Source of the DNA: Thermoanaerobaculaceae bacterium | GTDB lineage: Bacteria > Acidobacteriota > Thermoanaerobaculia > Thermoanaerobaculales > Thermoanaerobaculaceae | NCBI GenBank assembly: GCA_013388425.1 | Contig: JACADV010000081.1 | Span: 1 to 49,254 of the forward strand | Direction of reading: 5' to 3' | Length of the DNA stretch: 49,254 nt | Shown here: positions 36,687 through 43,606 of the stretch, in pieces | Numbering within the stretch: the first letter of the stretch is position 1 | Layout: every line of letters begins with the position of its first letter | Position numbers and translations under genes: made by a program | Notes under the pieces: model-generated | The model's database searches: none | What the model was told of the DNA's origin: nothing | What the model saw: the letters and a program-made list of their open reading frames with translations, nothing else

Positions 36687-36928
36687 GCCAGGAGGAGGAC
36701 GGGGTAGTGGCGGTGCTGGTACCGGCAGCCCTCCTGGCACCCGACACCTACACCTTGACCGTCTCCGACGAGGTGGTGGATGCTGCGTCGGGGCAGCGGC
36801 TGGACGGCGAGATGGGGGTCCCAGCTGCCTTTCCCTCGGGGGACGGGGTGCCCGGGGGGCGGGCCGTGGTGACGTTCGAAGTGGTGCGCGACCTGCGGCG
36901 GCGGCTGCCGGTGGGAAGCGGCCAGTAG
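36563..36928 (+). other. Out-of-frame Ig-like C-terminal domain of the M1 peptidase
   Basis: About 120 codons in the frame one base back from the M1 gene: ARGAVVSETAALRVVFHKAV, then VRPEQFSLVG, YTLTVSDEVVDAASGQ and FEVVRDLRRR, ending at TAG 36926-36928. The pattern is that of a Big_5/SbsA-type Ig-like domain, starting where the M1 frame reads RVVSVTPPP, the usual beginning of such a domain. The next gene has its own Shine-Dalgarno just after this stop, consistent with the true gene end being 36928 rather than 36686. Confidence 0.75.
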
Positions 36929-36944
36929 GAGTGGAGGTAAAAGC

Positions 36945-38918
36945 GTGAGAGAGCCCTTCTTGGTAGGTGCACTCCTCTTGGTGCCGGTGGTGGCGCTGGC
37001 GGCCTCGGCACCCCCCCTCTCCGGCGAGGCTGTGAAGCGGGCCGTGGATCGGCTGGTGTCGCGCTTTGGCAACGCCGAGGCGGCGCGCATCCAGCGGGGG
37101 GTAACCCAGGTAGCCCAGCGCTGGCGCGCGGAGGACGGCAACGACGAGGCCTTCGTGGCGTTTTGCGAGGCCAACTTCGTAACCGACCCCGGTGCGCTGC
37201 GCCGGGAGGCGGCCCGGCTGGAGGCGGTGCTGGAGCAGGTGGAGGGCCACCTGCACGAGATTGGTCGGGAACTGCGCACCCCGCTGGACCTGGATACGGG
37301 TCCTTTGGGGGCGGTGGACCGGATGCTCGCGAGCGTGGACCTGGCTGCCCACCTGCAGGAGGACCTGTTCCGCAGCCAGGTGGCGTTCTTTGCCCTCTTG
37401 AACTTCCCCGTCGATACCCTGAAGGAGCGGCTGCGCGAGGGACCGCAGTGGAGCCGGGAGCGCTGGGCCTGGTCGCGGATGATGGACCGCTTCGCCGATC
37501 GCATCCCTGCGGCCGCGCTGCAGGAGGTGACGCGCGCCGTGACGGCGGCCAACCGGTACGTGGCCGAGTACAACGTGCGCCTGGACCGGGTGGTAACGGG
37601 GGAGGGGCAGCGGCTCTTCCCCGAGGGGCTGCGGCTCCTCTCCCACTGGGGGCTGCGGGACGAGCTGAAGGCGGCCTACACCCGGCCCGACGGACTGGCC
37701 CAGCAGCGGCTCATCCAGCGGGTCATGGAGCGGATCGTCCGCCAGGATATCCCGGCGGTGGTCATCGACAACCCGGAGTTGGAGTGGCGGGTGGAGAGCA
37801 ACGAGGTGCGCCCAGCGGGTGGGGGTGGCGCCTGGAGCCGGGCGGAGCGCGAGGCCGACCAGCGCTACCGGCACATCCTGGAGGTGTTTGCCGCCCTCCG
37901 CGGCCTCGACCAGTTCACGCCGTCGGCACCTTCCGCCCTGGCCCGTGCCTTCGAGGTGCACCGCCAGATCCCCGAGGAGCAGGTCCAGGCCTTGCTCGTG
38001 GCGGTACTGACCGCACCGGAGGTACGGGCCACCGCGCAACTCATCCAGCGGCGCCTGGGGCGCCCTCTGGAACCGTTCGACATCTGGTACGACGGCTTTA
38101 CCCAGCGCCGGCAGTTCTCGGAGGAGGAGCTGGACCGCCTGGTAGCGGCGCGCTACCCCACGGTGGCCGCGTTCCAGGCCGATCTGCCGGCCATCCTGCG
38201 CCGCCTAGGATTCAGTGGCGAGCAGGCCACGTTTCTCTCGGCTCACATCGTGGTGGATGCTGCGCGCGGTTCCGGACACGCCATGGAGGCGGTGCGGCGC
38301 GGGGACGCGGCCCACCTGCGCACGCGCGTCCCCCCGGCGGGGATGAACTACAAGGGCTTCAACATTGCCATGCACGAGCTGGGGCACAACGTGGAGCAGG
38401 TGTTCTCCCTCGCCGGTGTGGACCACTGGTTCCTGCGTGGCGTGCCCAACAACGCCTTCACCGAAGCGCTGGCCTTCGTGTTCCAGGGGCGGGACCTGGA
38501 GGTGCTGGGCCTGGCCTCGGCGCAGCTCGAACCCTCGCCGGAGGAGCGCTTGGCTGCGCTCTGGTCCACCTTCGAGATTGCCGGGGTGGCCCTGGTGGAT
38601 ACGGCCATGTGGCACTTCCTCTACGAGCATCCCCAGGCGACCCCTGCCGAGTTGCGGGCAGCGGTCGTGGCCACCGCCCGCGAGGTGTGGAACCGCTACT
38701 TCGAGCCCGTGCTGGGGTGCCGGGATAGCGAGCTGTTGGCTATCTACTCCCACATGATCGACTACCCCCTCTACCTTCCCGACTACCCGCTGGGGCACAT
38801 CGTGGCTGCCCAAGTGGCGGCAGCGCTGCGGCGCGGCAACTTTGGCACGGAGGTGGAGCGCATGATGCGGCTCGGTAACCTCACCCCCGACGCGTGGATG
38901 CGCGCCGCAGTGGGGTAG
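36945..38918 (+). CDS. Exported HELGH zinc protease (gluzincin-like)
   Basis: 657 residues; GTG at 36945 follows GGAGG at 36933-36937 and opens a signal peptide (VVALAAS). The long helical N-terminal half resembles M3/M2-type peptidases in general character but I cannot assign a family. The metal site is His477-Glu478-Leu-Gly-His481 with Glu507 in TEALAF, 26 residues later, a gluzincin arrangement. HELGH is embedded in NIAMHELGHNVEQVF. It is the fifth gene of the peptidase operon. It might be an oligopeptidase acting on products of the upstream peptidases, by inference only. Confidence 0.83.
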   Translation: MREPFLVGALLLVPVVALAASAPPLSGEAVKRAVDRLVSRFGNAEAARIQRGVTQVAQRWRAEDGNDEAFVAFCEANFVTDPGALRREAARLEAVLEQVEGHLHEIGRELRTPLDLDTGPLGAVDRMLASVDLAAHLQEDLFRSQVAFFALLNFPVDTLKERLREGPQWSRERWAWSRMMDRFADRIPAAALQEVTRAVTAANRYVAEYNVRLDRVVTGEGQRLFPEGLRLLSHWGLRDELKAAYTRPDGLAQQRLIQRVMERIVRQDIPAVVIDNPELEWRVESNEVRPAGGGGAWSRAEREADQRYRHILEVFAALRGLDQFTPSAPSALARAFEVHRQIPEEQVQALLVAVLTAPEVRATAQLIQRRLGRPLEPFDIWYDGFTQRRQFSEEELDRLVAARYPTVAAFQADLPAILRRLGFSGEQATFLSAHIVVDAARGSGHAMEAVRRGDAAHLRTRVPPAGMNYKGFNIAMHELGHNVEQVFSLAGVDHWFLRGVPNNAFTEALAFVFQGRDLEVLGLASAQLEPSPEERLAALWSTFEIAGVALVDTAMWHFLYEHPQATPAELRAAVVATAREVWNRYFEPVLGCRDSELLAIYSHMIDYPLYLPDYPLGHIVAAQVAAALRRGNFGTEVERMMRLGNLTPDAWMRAAVG

Positions 38919-38994
38919 GGCGTCTCGGCGGAACCTCTCCTCCGGGATGCCCGCCTGGCGCTGGAGGCGCTGCGGTGAACGGCGGATGAGGGGG

Positions 38995-39023
38995 TTGCAT
39001 TTCTTGCGACCGGGGTATATATT
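38995..39023 (+). promoter_or_regulatory. Sigma-70-like promoter of the thioredoxin gene
   Basis: TTGCAT (38995-39000) and TATATT (39018-39023) are separated by 17 bases, in a locally AT-rich patch standing out from the GC-rich surroundings. The expected start is near 39030, giving a leader of about 55 bases before the ATG at 39085. It lies about 75 bases after the stop of the peptidase operon. Confidence 0.62.
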
Positions 39024-39084
39024 ACCGCTTGACGATATGGTGATTGCCTGCTGGCGGTGAGGGCGGGCGACGCCGGGAGGGAAC

Positions 39085-39465
39085 ATGGCCGTTGTGCATC
39101 TCACGAAGGACAACTTCAACCAGACCATCGAAGGGAACGACACGGTGGTGATCGATTTCTGGGCCGAGTGGTGCGGTCCGTGCCGCGCCTTCAAGCCAGT
39201 TTTCGAGAAGGCTGCCGCCAAGCACCCGGAGATCACCTTTGCCTCGTGCAACACGGAGGAAGAGCCGGAGCTGGCGGCCGCTTTCCGGATCCGTTCCATC
39301 CCCACGCTCATGGTGTTCCGCGAGAAGGTGCTGCTCTACGCCGAGCCGGGGGCGCTGCCGGAGGAGACGTTCGAAGAGCTGCTCACCAAGGTAAAGGAAG
39401 TGGATATGGCGGCGGTGCACGAAGAGCTAGCGAAACGGGAAGGCGCAGCCGCCGCTTCCTCGTGA
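39085..39465 (+). CDS. trxA: Thioredoxin
   Basis: 126 residues with the redox motif WCGPC (Cys30, Cys33), DFWAEW before it, and cis-proline in SIPT. ATG at 39085 follows GGGAGGG (39075-39081). It is a cytoplasmic disulfide reductant, with no signal peptide, and carries an extra charged helical tail of about 20 residues (VDMAAVHEELAKR) beyond the usual fold end. It stands alone under its own promoter, followed by a hairpin. Whether it is the main thioredoxin of the cell cannot be judged from one window. Confidence 0.93.
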   Translation: MAVVHLTKDNFNQTIEGNDTVVIDFWAEWCGPCRAFKPVFEKAAAKHPEITFASCNTEEEPELAAAFRIRSIPTLMVFREKVLLYAEPGALPEETFEELLTKVKEVDMAAVHEELAKREGAAAASS

Positions 39466-39506
39466 CGTTCCCCCGTGCTGGAGGCCGTCCTCCCTCGCTC
39501 CCCCAA

Positions 39507-39530
39507 CCTCCCCACGGGCCTGTGGGGAGG
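39507..39530 (+). terminator. Hairpin between thioredoxin and the hydrolase
   Basis: A perfect 9-bp stem, CCTCCCCAC (39507-39515) with GTGGGGAGG (39522-39530), around a 6-nt loop. It starts 42 bases after the thioredoxin stop. No T-run follows, so it may be a weak terminator, or an RNA-protecting structure, rather than a classic rho-independent terminator. Confidence 0.5.
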
Positions 39531-39567
39531 AAGGGAGAGCACGTCGGCGACGGGACGAGGAAGAGCC

Positions 39568-40458
39568 ATGCGAGGGTACCGGTCGAACTTTTCAGTGGGC
39601 GGACTGGGCGTGGTGCTGGCCCTGGCCGTGAGCGCTGCCGTAGGGGCTAGCACGTTCACCGAGCAGTTCCTGGAAGCTGCGGGGGGGGTGCGGATCCGCG
39701 TTTTGGACAGCGGGCCGGCACCAGGGCAGCCGTCCCTGCTCTTCGTGCCCGGATGGACACTCACCGCGGAGATCTGGCAGGCCCAGCTCGAGCACTTTGC
39801 CGGCTCGCGGCGGAGCGTGGCCATGGATCCGCGTGGCCAGGGGGGGTCGTCCCAGACCGGCGAGGGGCTTTACCCGGCTGCGAGGGCCCGCGACATCCGG
39901 GCCGTGATCCAAGGGCTGGGGCTCGAACCGGTGGTGCTGGTGGGGTGGTCCATGGCGGTGAAAGAGGTGCTGTCCTACGTGGACCAGTTTGGCACCTCGG
40001 GGGTGGCGGCTCTGGTGCTGGTGGACGGAGTGGCCGGTCTCGACTGGGACGAGGAGCGGGCCCACCGGCTCCTGGACTCCCTCGCCCTGCTGCTCCAGGA
40101 CCAGCGCGCCTGGACCGCCAACTTCGTGCCCTCGATGTTCCGCTCCCCCCACAGCGCGGCGTTCCTCGCGCAGGTGCAGCAGGCCTCCCTGCGCACCCCG
40201 GCACCGGTGGCGGTGGCGCTGTCGGTTGCGTCGCTCGCGGCCGACCTGCGCCCCGTCCTGGGTCGCGTGGACCGGCCGACCCTTATCGTCGTCACGCCCG
40301 GTCCCTTTGCCCCGCGCTACGCCGAGATGCACGCTGCCATTGGAGGTTCTCGCCTCGAGGTGTTCGAGAACGCGGGCCACGCCTTGTTCGTGGACGAGCC
40401 GGCCCGCTTCAATTCGTTGCTCGAAGAGTTCATGGCCGCGTTGCCGGCGGGGCGCTGA
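39568..40458 (+). CDS. Exported alpha/beta hydrolase
   Basis: 296 residues with an N-terminal signal or anchor (VVLALAVSAAVGAS) after the ATG at 39568. The fold is clear: LLFVPGWTLTAEIW (oxyanion region), DPRGQGGSS, nucleophile elbow VGWSMAVKE (GxSxA rather than GxSxG), and AGHALFVDEP with the catalytic His. The expected Asp after strand 7 is not obvious (PGPFAPRY), so the acid may be the Asp in VLVDG after strand 6, or the protein may be impaired. The substrate is unknown. Its 3' end overlaps the convergent DsbA-like gene by 29 bases. Confidence 0.85.
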   Translation: MRGYRSNFSVGGLGVVLALAVSAAVGASTFTEQFLEAAGGVRIRVLDSGPAPGQPSLLFVPGWTLTAEIWQAQLEHFAGSRRSVAMDPRGQGGSSQTGEGLYPAARARDIRAVIQGLGLEPVVLVGWSMAVKEVLSYVDQFGTSGVAALVLVDGVAGLDWDEERAHRLLDSLALLLQDQRAWTANFVPSMFRSPHSAAFLAQVQQASLRTPAPVAVALSVASLAADLRPVLGRVDRPTLIVVTPGPFAPRYAEMHAAIGGSRLEVFENAGHALFVDEPARFNSLLEEFMAALPAGR

Positions 40459-41548
40459 CCGCCCCGGCCGGCTGCTGCCGGCTCCGTCGCAACTCGTCTT
40501 CCACCAGCGCCACGAACGCTTCCAGAGGCTGGGCCCCCTCCACGAGCCGGCCGTTGACGAGGAAGCGGGGGGTGCCATCCAGGCCCAAGGTAGCCGCATC
40601 CTCAAGATCGGCATCGATGGCGGCCTGGGTGGCTGGATCCGCCAGGCACGCCGCAAAAGGTTCGGCCTCGAGTCCCAGCTCGGCCACCAGGTCGGGGAGC
40701 CCGCTGTGCTCGAACTCCTCCTGCCGCTCAAAGAGCAGGTGGTGCGCTGCCCAGAACTGCCCCTGGGCAGCGGCGCACAGGGAGGCGGCGGCCGCATCCC
40801 GTGCCTGGGGGTGGACCTCGCCGGGGAACTGCTTGAACACCAGCTGCAGCACGTGCGGGTAGCGGGCCAGCAACTCGTCGACGGTGGAGGCCGCACGCCG
40901 GCAGTAGGGGCACTGGAAGTCGGAAAACTCCACGATGGTCACGGTGGGCTTGTCGGCCCCGCGCACCGGGTCAAAGGGGCGGAGGGGGGGGAAGAAGCGG
41001 GGCGGTTCGAGGAACAGCTCCACCCCGTAGCGCTCGAACAGGCGCTCCTTCAGCGCATCGAGCCGCCGCTCGCGCTCGCGATCGGAGAGGAACGCCACGA
41101 CCTGCGAGCGGGCCTGGGCGTCGTCGGCGGGAAGCTGGCCCCGGAACTGCGCGAGGACGCGCGCCACCTGCTCCTCCGACGGCGGCGAAAGACCCGCTTC
41201 CACCTCGCGCTGGAGGTACTCGTCGGGCGAGAGGCCCAAAGCCGCCGCGGTCTCGGCCACGAGGCGATCGAAGATCATCCCTTCCAGGATGGCCGACTGC
41301 ACCTCGAACACCCGCTGCCGCGGGGCAAGGAGCGGTCCGGCGGCGCGAGCTTCCAGCTCGCGAGCGTTTATGGCCCCCGAGGCAAAGCGGGCCACCACGA
41401 CATCGCCTGCAGCAGCGTCGTGCCGTGGGTTCGACGGCGCAGCAGGAGCGGCACGCTCCAGGCCTTGCGCCCCTCCCCGCTGGCTCGCGCAACCCGCCAG
41501 CAGCACGGCGCACACCAGCGAGCCCATCCAAGCGTTGGTCGTCCTCAC
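40430..41548 (-). CDS. Lipoprotein DsbA/thioredoxin-fold protein with a SurA-like N-terminal region
   Basis: 372 residues; GTG at 41548 follows GAGGAGGG. A lipobox LLAGC (Cys20) predicts a lipid-anchored envelope protein. Residues about 50-180 are helical and resemble the chaperone part of SurA/PpiC-type proteins (INARELEAR, then ILEGMIFDRLVAE), without a recognisable PPIase domain. Residues about 188-360 are a DsbA-like thioredoxin fold with FSDFQCPYC (Cys213, Cys216) and cis-proline in DGTPRFLVNG. It would form or isomerise disulfides in exported proteins. The cysteine-containing M35-like protease next to it could be a client, an inference from proximity. Confidence 0.85.
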   Translation of the reverse strand: MRTTNAWMGSLVCAVLLAGCASQRGGAQGLERAAPAAPSNPRHDAAAGDVVVARFASGAINARELEARAAGPLLAPRQRVFEVQSAILEGMIFDRLVAETAAALGLSPDEYLQREVEAGLSPPSEEQVARVLAQFRGQLPADDAQARSQVVAFLSDRERERRLDALKERLFERYGVELFLEPPRFFPPLRPFDPVRGADKPTVTIVEFSDFQCPYCRRAASTVDELLARYPHVLQLVFKQFPGEVHPQARDAAAASLCAAAQGQFWAAHHLLFERQEEFEHSGLPDLVAELGLEAEPFAACLADPATQAAIDADLEDAATLGLDGTPRFLVNGRLVEGAQPLEAFVALVEDELRRSRQQPAGAVSAPPATRP

Positions 41549-41604
41549 GCGTCCCTCCTCTCGTCTGCAGGCCCCGCTGCGAGTCTACCAGGGGTCCTGG
41601 GGGT

Positions 41605-41637
41605 GGAGACAAAGGCGCGGGGCTTGCACCCCGCGCC
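41605..41637 (-). terminator. Terminator after the M35-like protease gene
   Basis: GGCGCGGGG (41614-41622) pairs with CCCCGCGCC (41629-41637) over 9 bp around a 6-nt loop. Read on the minus strand it lies just after the stop of the protease (41661), with TTTGTCTCC following, and before the start of the DsbA-like gene (41548). Confidence 0.72.
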
Positions 41638-41660
41638 CCACGCATCGAAGGAAGCGATGG

Positions 41661-42707
41661 TTACGGCACGTAGAGCGAGAAGTAGCGGTAGTTGTCGGCG
41701 TTGTAGACGGCTGCGCTGGGGTTCGTCTTGGCCAGGTTCAGGCAGTTGCTGTACCCGTAGGTGTAGTCGTCGGTGCCCAGGATGGCGGTCCAGTGCGAGG
41801 CCTCGTGGAGCAGGAAGCTGCCGCGCGTCTTGGAGTTGTAGTTGAAGAAGCCGGGGCAGATCCACACGTAGTAGGTACGGTTCGGATAAACGTAGGCGAT
41901 CACCCCCGACTGGCAGCTGGTGCAGGTGTAGTTCCAGGTCCTGCCGAAGGCGTAGTAGATGTTGTAGTAGCCGTTCTTCACCGTGGAGTAGCGGCTCGAG
42001 GTGTAGGTGCCGAACCAGGTCTTGTACAGGCTGTTGGAGGAACCGGAGGTGCCGGCAAGCTGGTTGTAGGACTTGGCGGCCAGGCTCCGGCCGGAGCTCC
42101 TAGCCGAGGAGAGCGAGCTCTGCTGGCTCGAGGTGCAGCCGCTGTAGCCAAACTCCGGCAGCGGTGCTTCCTCCGGCACGGTGTCGGGGCCGTCCACGAA
42201 GACCTCGATGGTGTTGGACTCCACGAACTCCAGCTGGGGGGCGAGGGACGAGCCGTTGGGTGCCATCTGCTCCAGCGTCGCGTCCAGCTCGCGCACGCCG
42301 ATGGGGTGGCGGAAGGTGATGGCGTAGGTGCCACCACGTCGCAGGTCGTACGCTTCCGAGAGGTCGACCATCGCCTCGATCGACTCGCCGGGGCTAAAGG
42401 TGATCCAGTCTTCCGCCGTGGGAGCGAGACGGAGCACCATCCGGCCAATGTAGGGGACCGGCTGGCCGTCCCGGGTGACGGCGAAGAGGTTGCTCTCGAA
42501 GCCGCCGAGAGGTGTCGTGTAGCGCAGGATCGCCAGGTCGCGATCCGTCGTGTTGGTGATGCCAAAGTGCAGTCGCGCCCCCTCGCTGGGCGTTACCTGC
42601 GCCTTGTCCACTGCGGGCACGATGGAAACGGAAACCGGCGCAGCCCACGCGACGGCACCGATGGCGACTGCCACGAACAGCGCAACAACGAACTTCACAC
42701 CACGCAT
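41661..42707 (-). CDS. Secreted M35-type metalloendopeptidase (deuterolysin / peptidyl-Lys family)
   Basis: 348 residues with a signal peptide ending AWA near residue 22 (ATG at 42707, GGAGG upstream). The N-terminal beta domain is followed by a C-terminal aspzincin: HEASH (301-305) and GTDDYTYG (311-318), where Asp314 is the third zinc ligand. Peptidyl-Lys metallopeptidases of this family cut before lysine in proteins. Five cysteines (191, 262, 265, 284, 322) would make two disulfides, consistent with secretion and with a nearby DsbA-like protein. The gene diverges from the Lrp-type regulator, a plausible but untested controller. Confidence 0.9.
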   Translation of the reverse strand: MRGVKFVVALFVAVAIGAVAWAAPVSVSIVPAVDKAQVTPSEGARLHFGITNTTDRDLAILRYTTPLGGFESNLFAVTRDGQPVPYIGRMVLRLAPTAEDWITFSPGESIEAMVDLSEAYDLRRGGTYAITFRHPIGVRELDATLEQMAPNGSSLAPQLEFVESNTIEVFVDGPDTVPEEAPLPEFGYSGCTSSQQSSLSSARSSGRSLAAKSYNQLAGTSGSSNSLYKTWFGTYTSSRYSTVKNGYYNIYYAFGRTWNYTCTSCQSGVIAYVYPNRTYYVWICPGFFNYNSKTRGSFLLHEASHWTAILGTDDYTYGYSNCLNLAKTNPSAAVYNADNYRYFSLYVP

Positions 42708-43091
42708 CGTTCCTACCTCCTCATTTCGTCCTTGCTCAGGGCTCGCAGTAGCATCTTGCCGGTGGGCGCTGCGAGTCGCTGCCACCGGCCTCGACAGTGG
42801 CAGCACGCAAAGGCATTCACTGGCCCATGGGCGTAACCCTCCCTCGCGGTGGAATTCGCAACGCCAAAGGGAACGAACCAGGAGCCATCGTCCTCGCCCG
42901 CCGAGTGCTGAGGTATGCTGCGCCGGGGCGTGGTGGTTGTCAAGAGGTTTCGGTCATTCGCAAGAAATGGAAAGCTACTTTCGAGCGGCAGCAATAACGT
43001 GAGCTTACATTTCGCAGCGGCCGGCCTATTCCGGTATGATTGAAAGAAACTCTGATACCGGGGGGCAGTGACCCCACGGGGAGGAGGAGAA
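42708..43091 (+). other. Intergenic region between divergent M35-like and Lrp-type genes
   Basis: About 384 bases with no gene I can support. It is AT-richer than its neighbours, especially 42950-43055, and should hold the promoters of both flanking genes, but I could not identify a good -35/-10 pair with proper spacing (TATGAT at 43035-43040 lacks a matching -35). An inverted repeat lies at 43031-43061. Confidence 0.55.
43031..43061. promoter_or_regulatory. Inverted repeat upstream of the Lrp-type gene
   Basis: CCGGTAT (43031-43037) and ATACCGG (43055-43061) are perfect inverted copies separated by 17 bases of A-rich DNA. The repeat ends 30 bases before the GTG. Lrp/AsnC proteins commonly autoregulate by binding upstream sites, so an operator is possible; a structured leader is the alternative. 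Confidence 0.45.
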
Positions 43092-43547
43092 GTGAACGAC
43101 ACCGACCGCAGGATCGTGGGAGTCTTGCAGGCAGATGCCCGCCTGCCCTTGGCCGAGGTGGCCCGTCGGACGTCGCTGTCGCTGCCCACCGTGCACCGGC
43201 GGCTGCAGCGTCTGCGCCGCGAGGGGGTGATCCGAGGTTTCTGGGTGGCCCTGGAGCCCGAGAAGGTCGGGCTCGCGGTCACTGCCTTCGTACGCCTGCG
43301 CCTGCGTTACAAGGAAAACATGGAGCGGGACTACGCGGCTGTGGCCGAGATGCCCGAGGTGGAGGAGATCCACGTGGTGGCCGGCGACTACGACCTCCTC
43401 GTCAAGGTGCGGGGGCGCGACAACCGGCACGTGCTGGAACTGGTGCAGCGGATGTACGCCATCATGGGGTTCGTCCGGTCGAACACGGAAATCTGCCTCA
43501 CCTCGCCGCTGGAGCGACTCACCGATGTGGCCTCGCTGCCGCGCTAG
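43092..43547 (+). CDS. Lrp/AsnC-family transcriptional regulator
   Basis: 151 residues from GTG 43092, preceded by GAGGAGGAGA (43081-43090). An N-terminal winged helix-turn-helix (DTDRRIVGVLQADARLP, then LSLPTVHRRLQRL) is followed by an RAM/AsnC ligand-binding domain with VEEIHVVAGDYDLLVKVR. Family members respond to amino acids and form octamers. It sits between protease genes, which suggests control of protein or amino-acid use; its own regulon is unknown. The M6 gene downstream is convergent, with 59 bases between the stops. Confidence 0.9.
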   Translation: MNDTDRRIVGVLQADARLPLAEVARRTSLSLPTVHRRLQRLRREGVIRGFWVALEPEKVGLAVTAFVRLRLRYKENMERDYAAVAEMPEVEEIHVVAGDYDLLVKVRGRDNRHVLELVQRMYAIMGFVRSNTEICLTSPLERLTDVASLPR

Positions 43548-43606
43548 GGCGCACCCGCGGCTGGAGCTTGCCCTCGCCCGAGAGGGTCCGGCGCAAGCGT
43601 TCCCCT

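Noticed and set aside
43566..43598. Bidirectional terminator between the Lrp-type and M6 genes
   Set aside because: A long hairpin can be drawn (GCTTG/CAAGC with inner CCCTC/GAGGG), but pairing is interrupted and no T-run follows on either strand.
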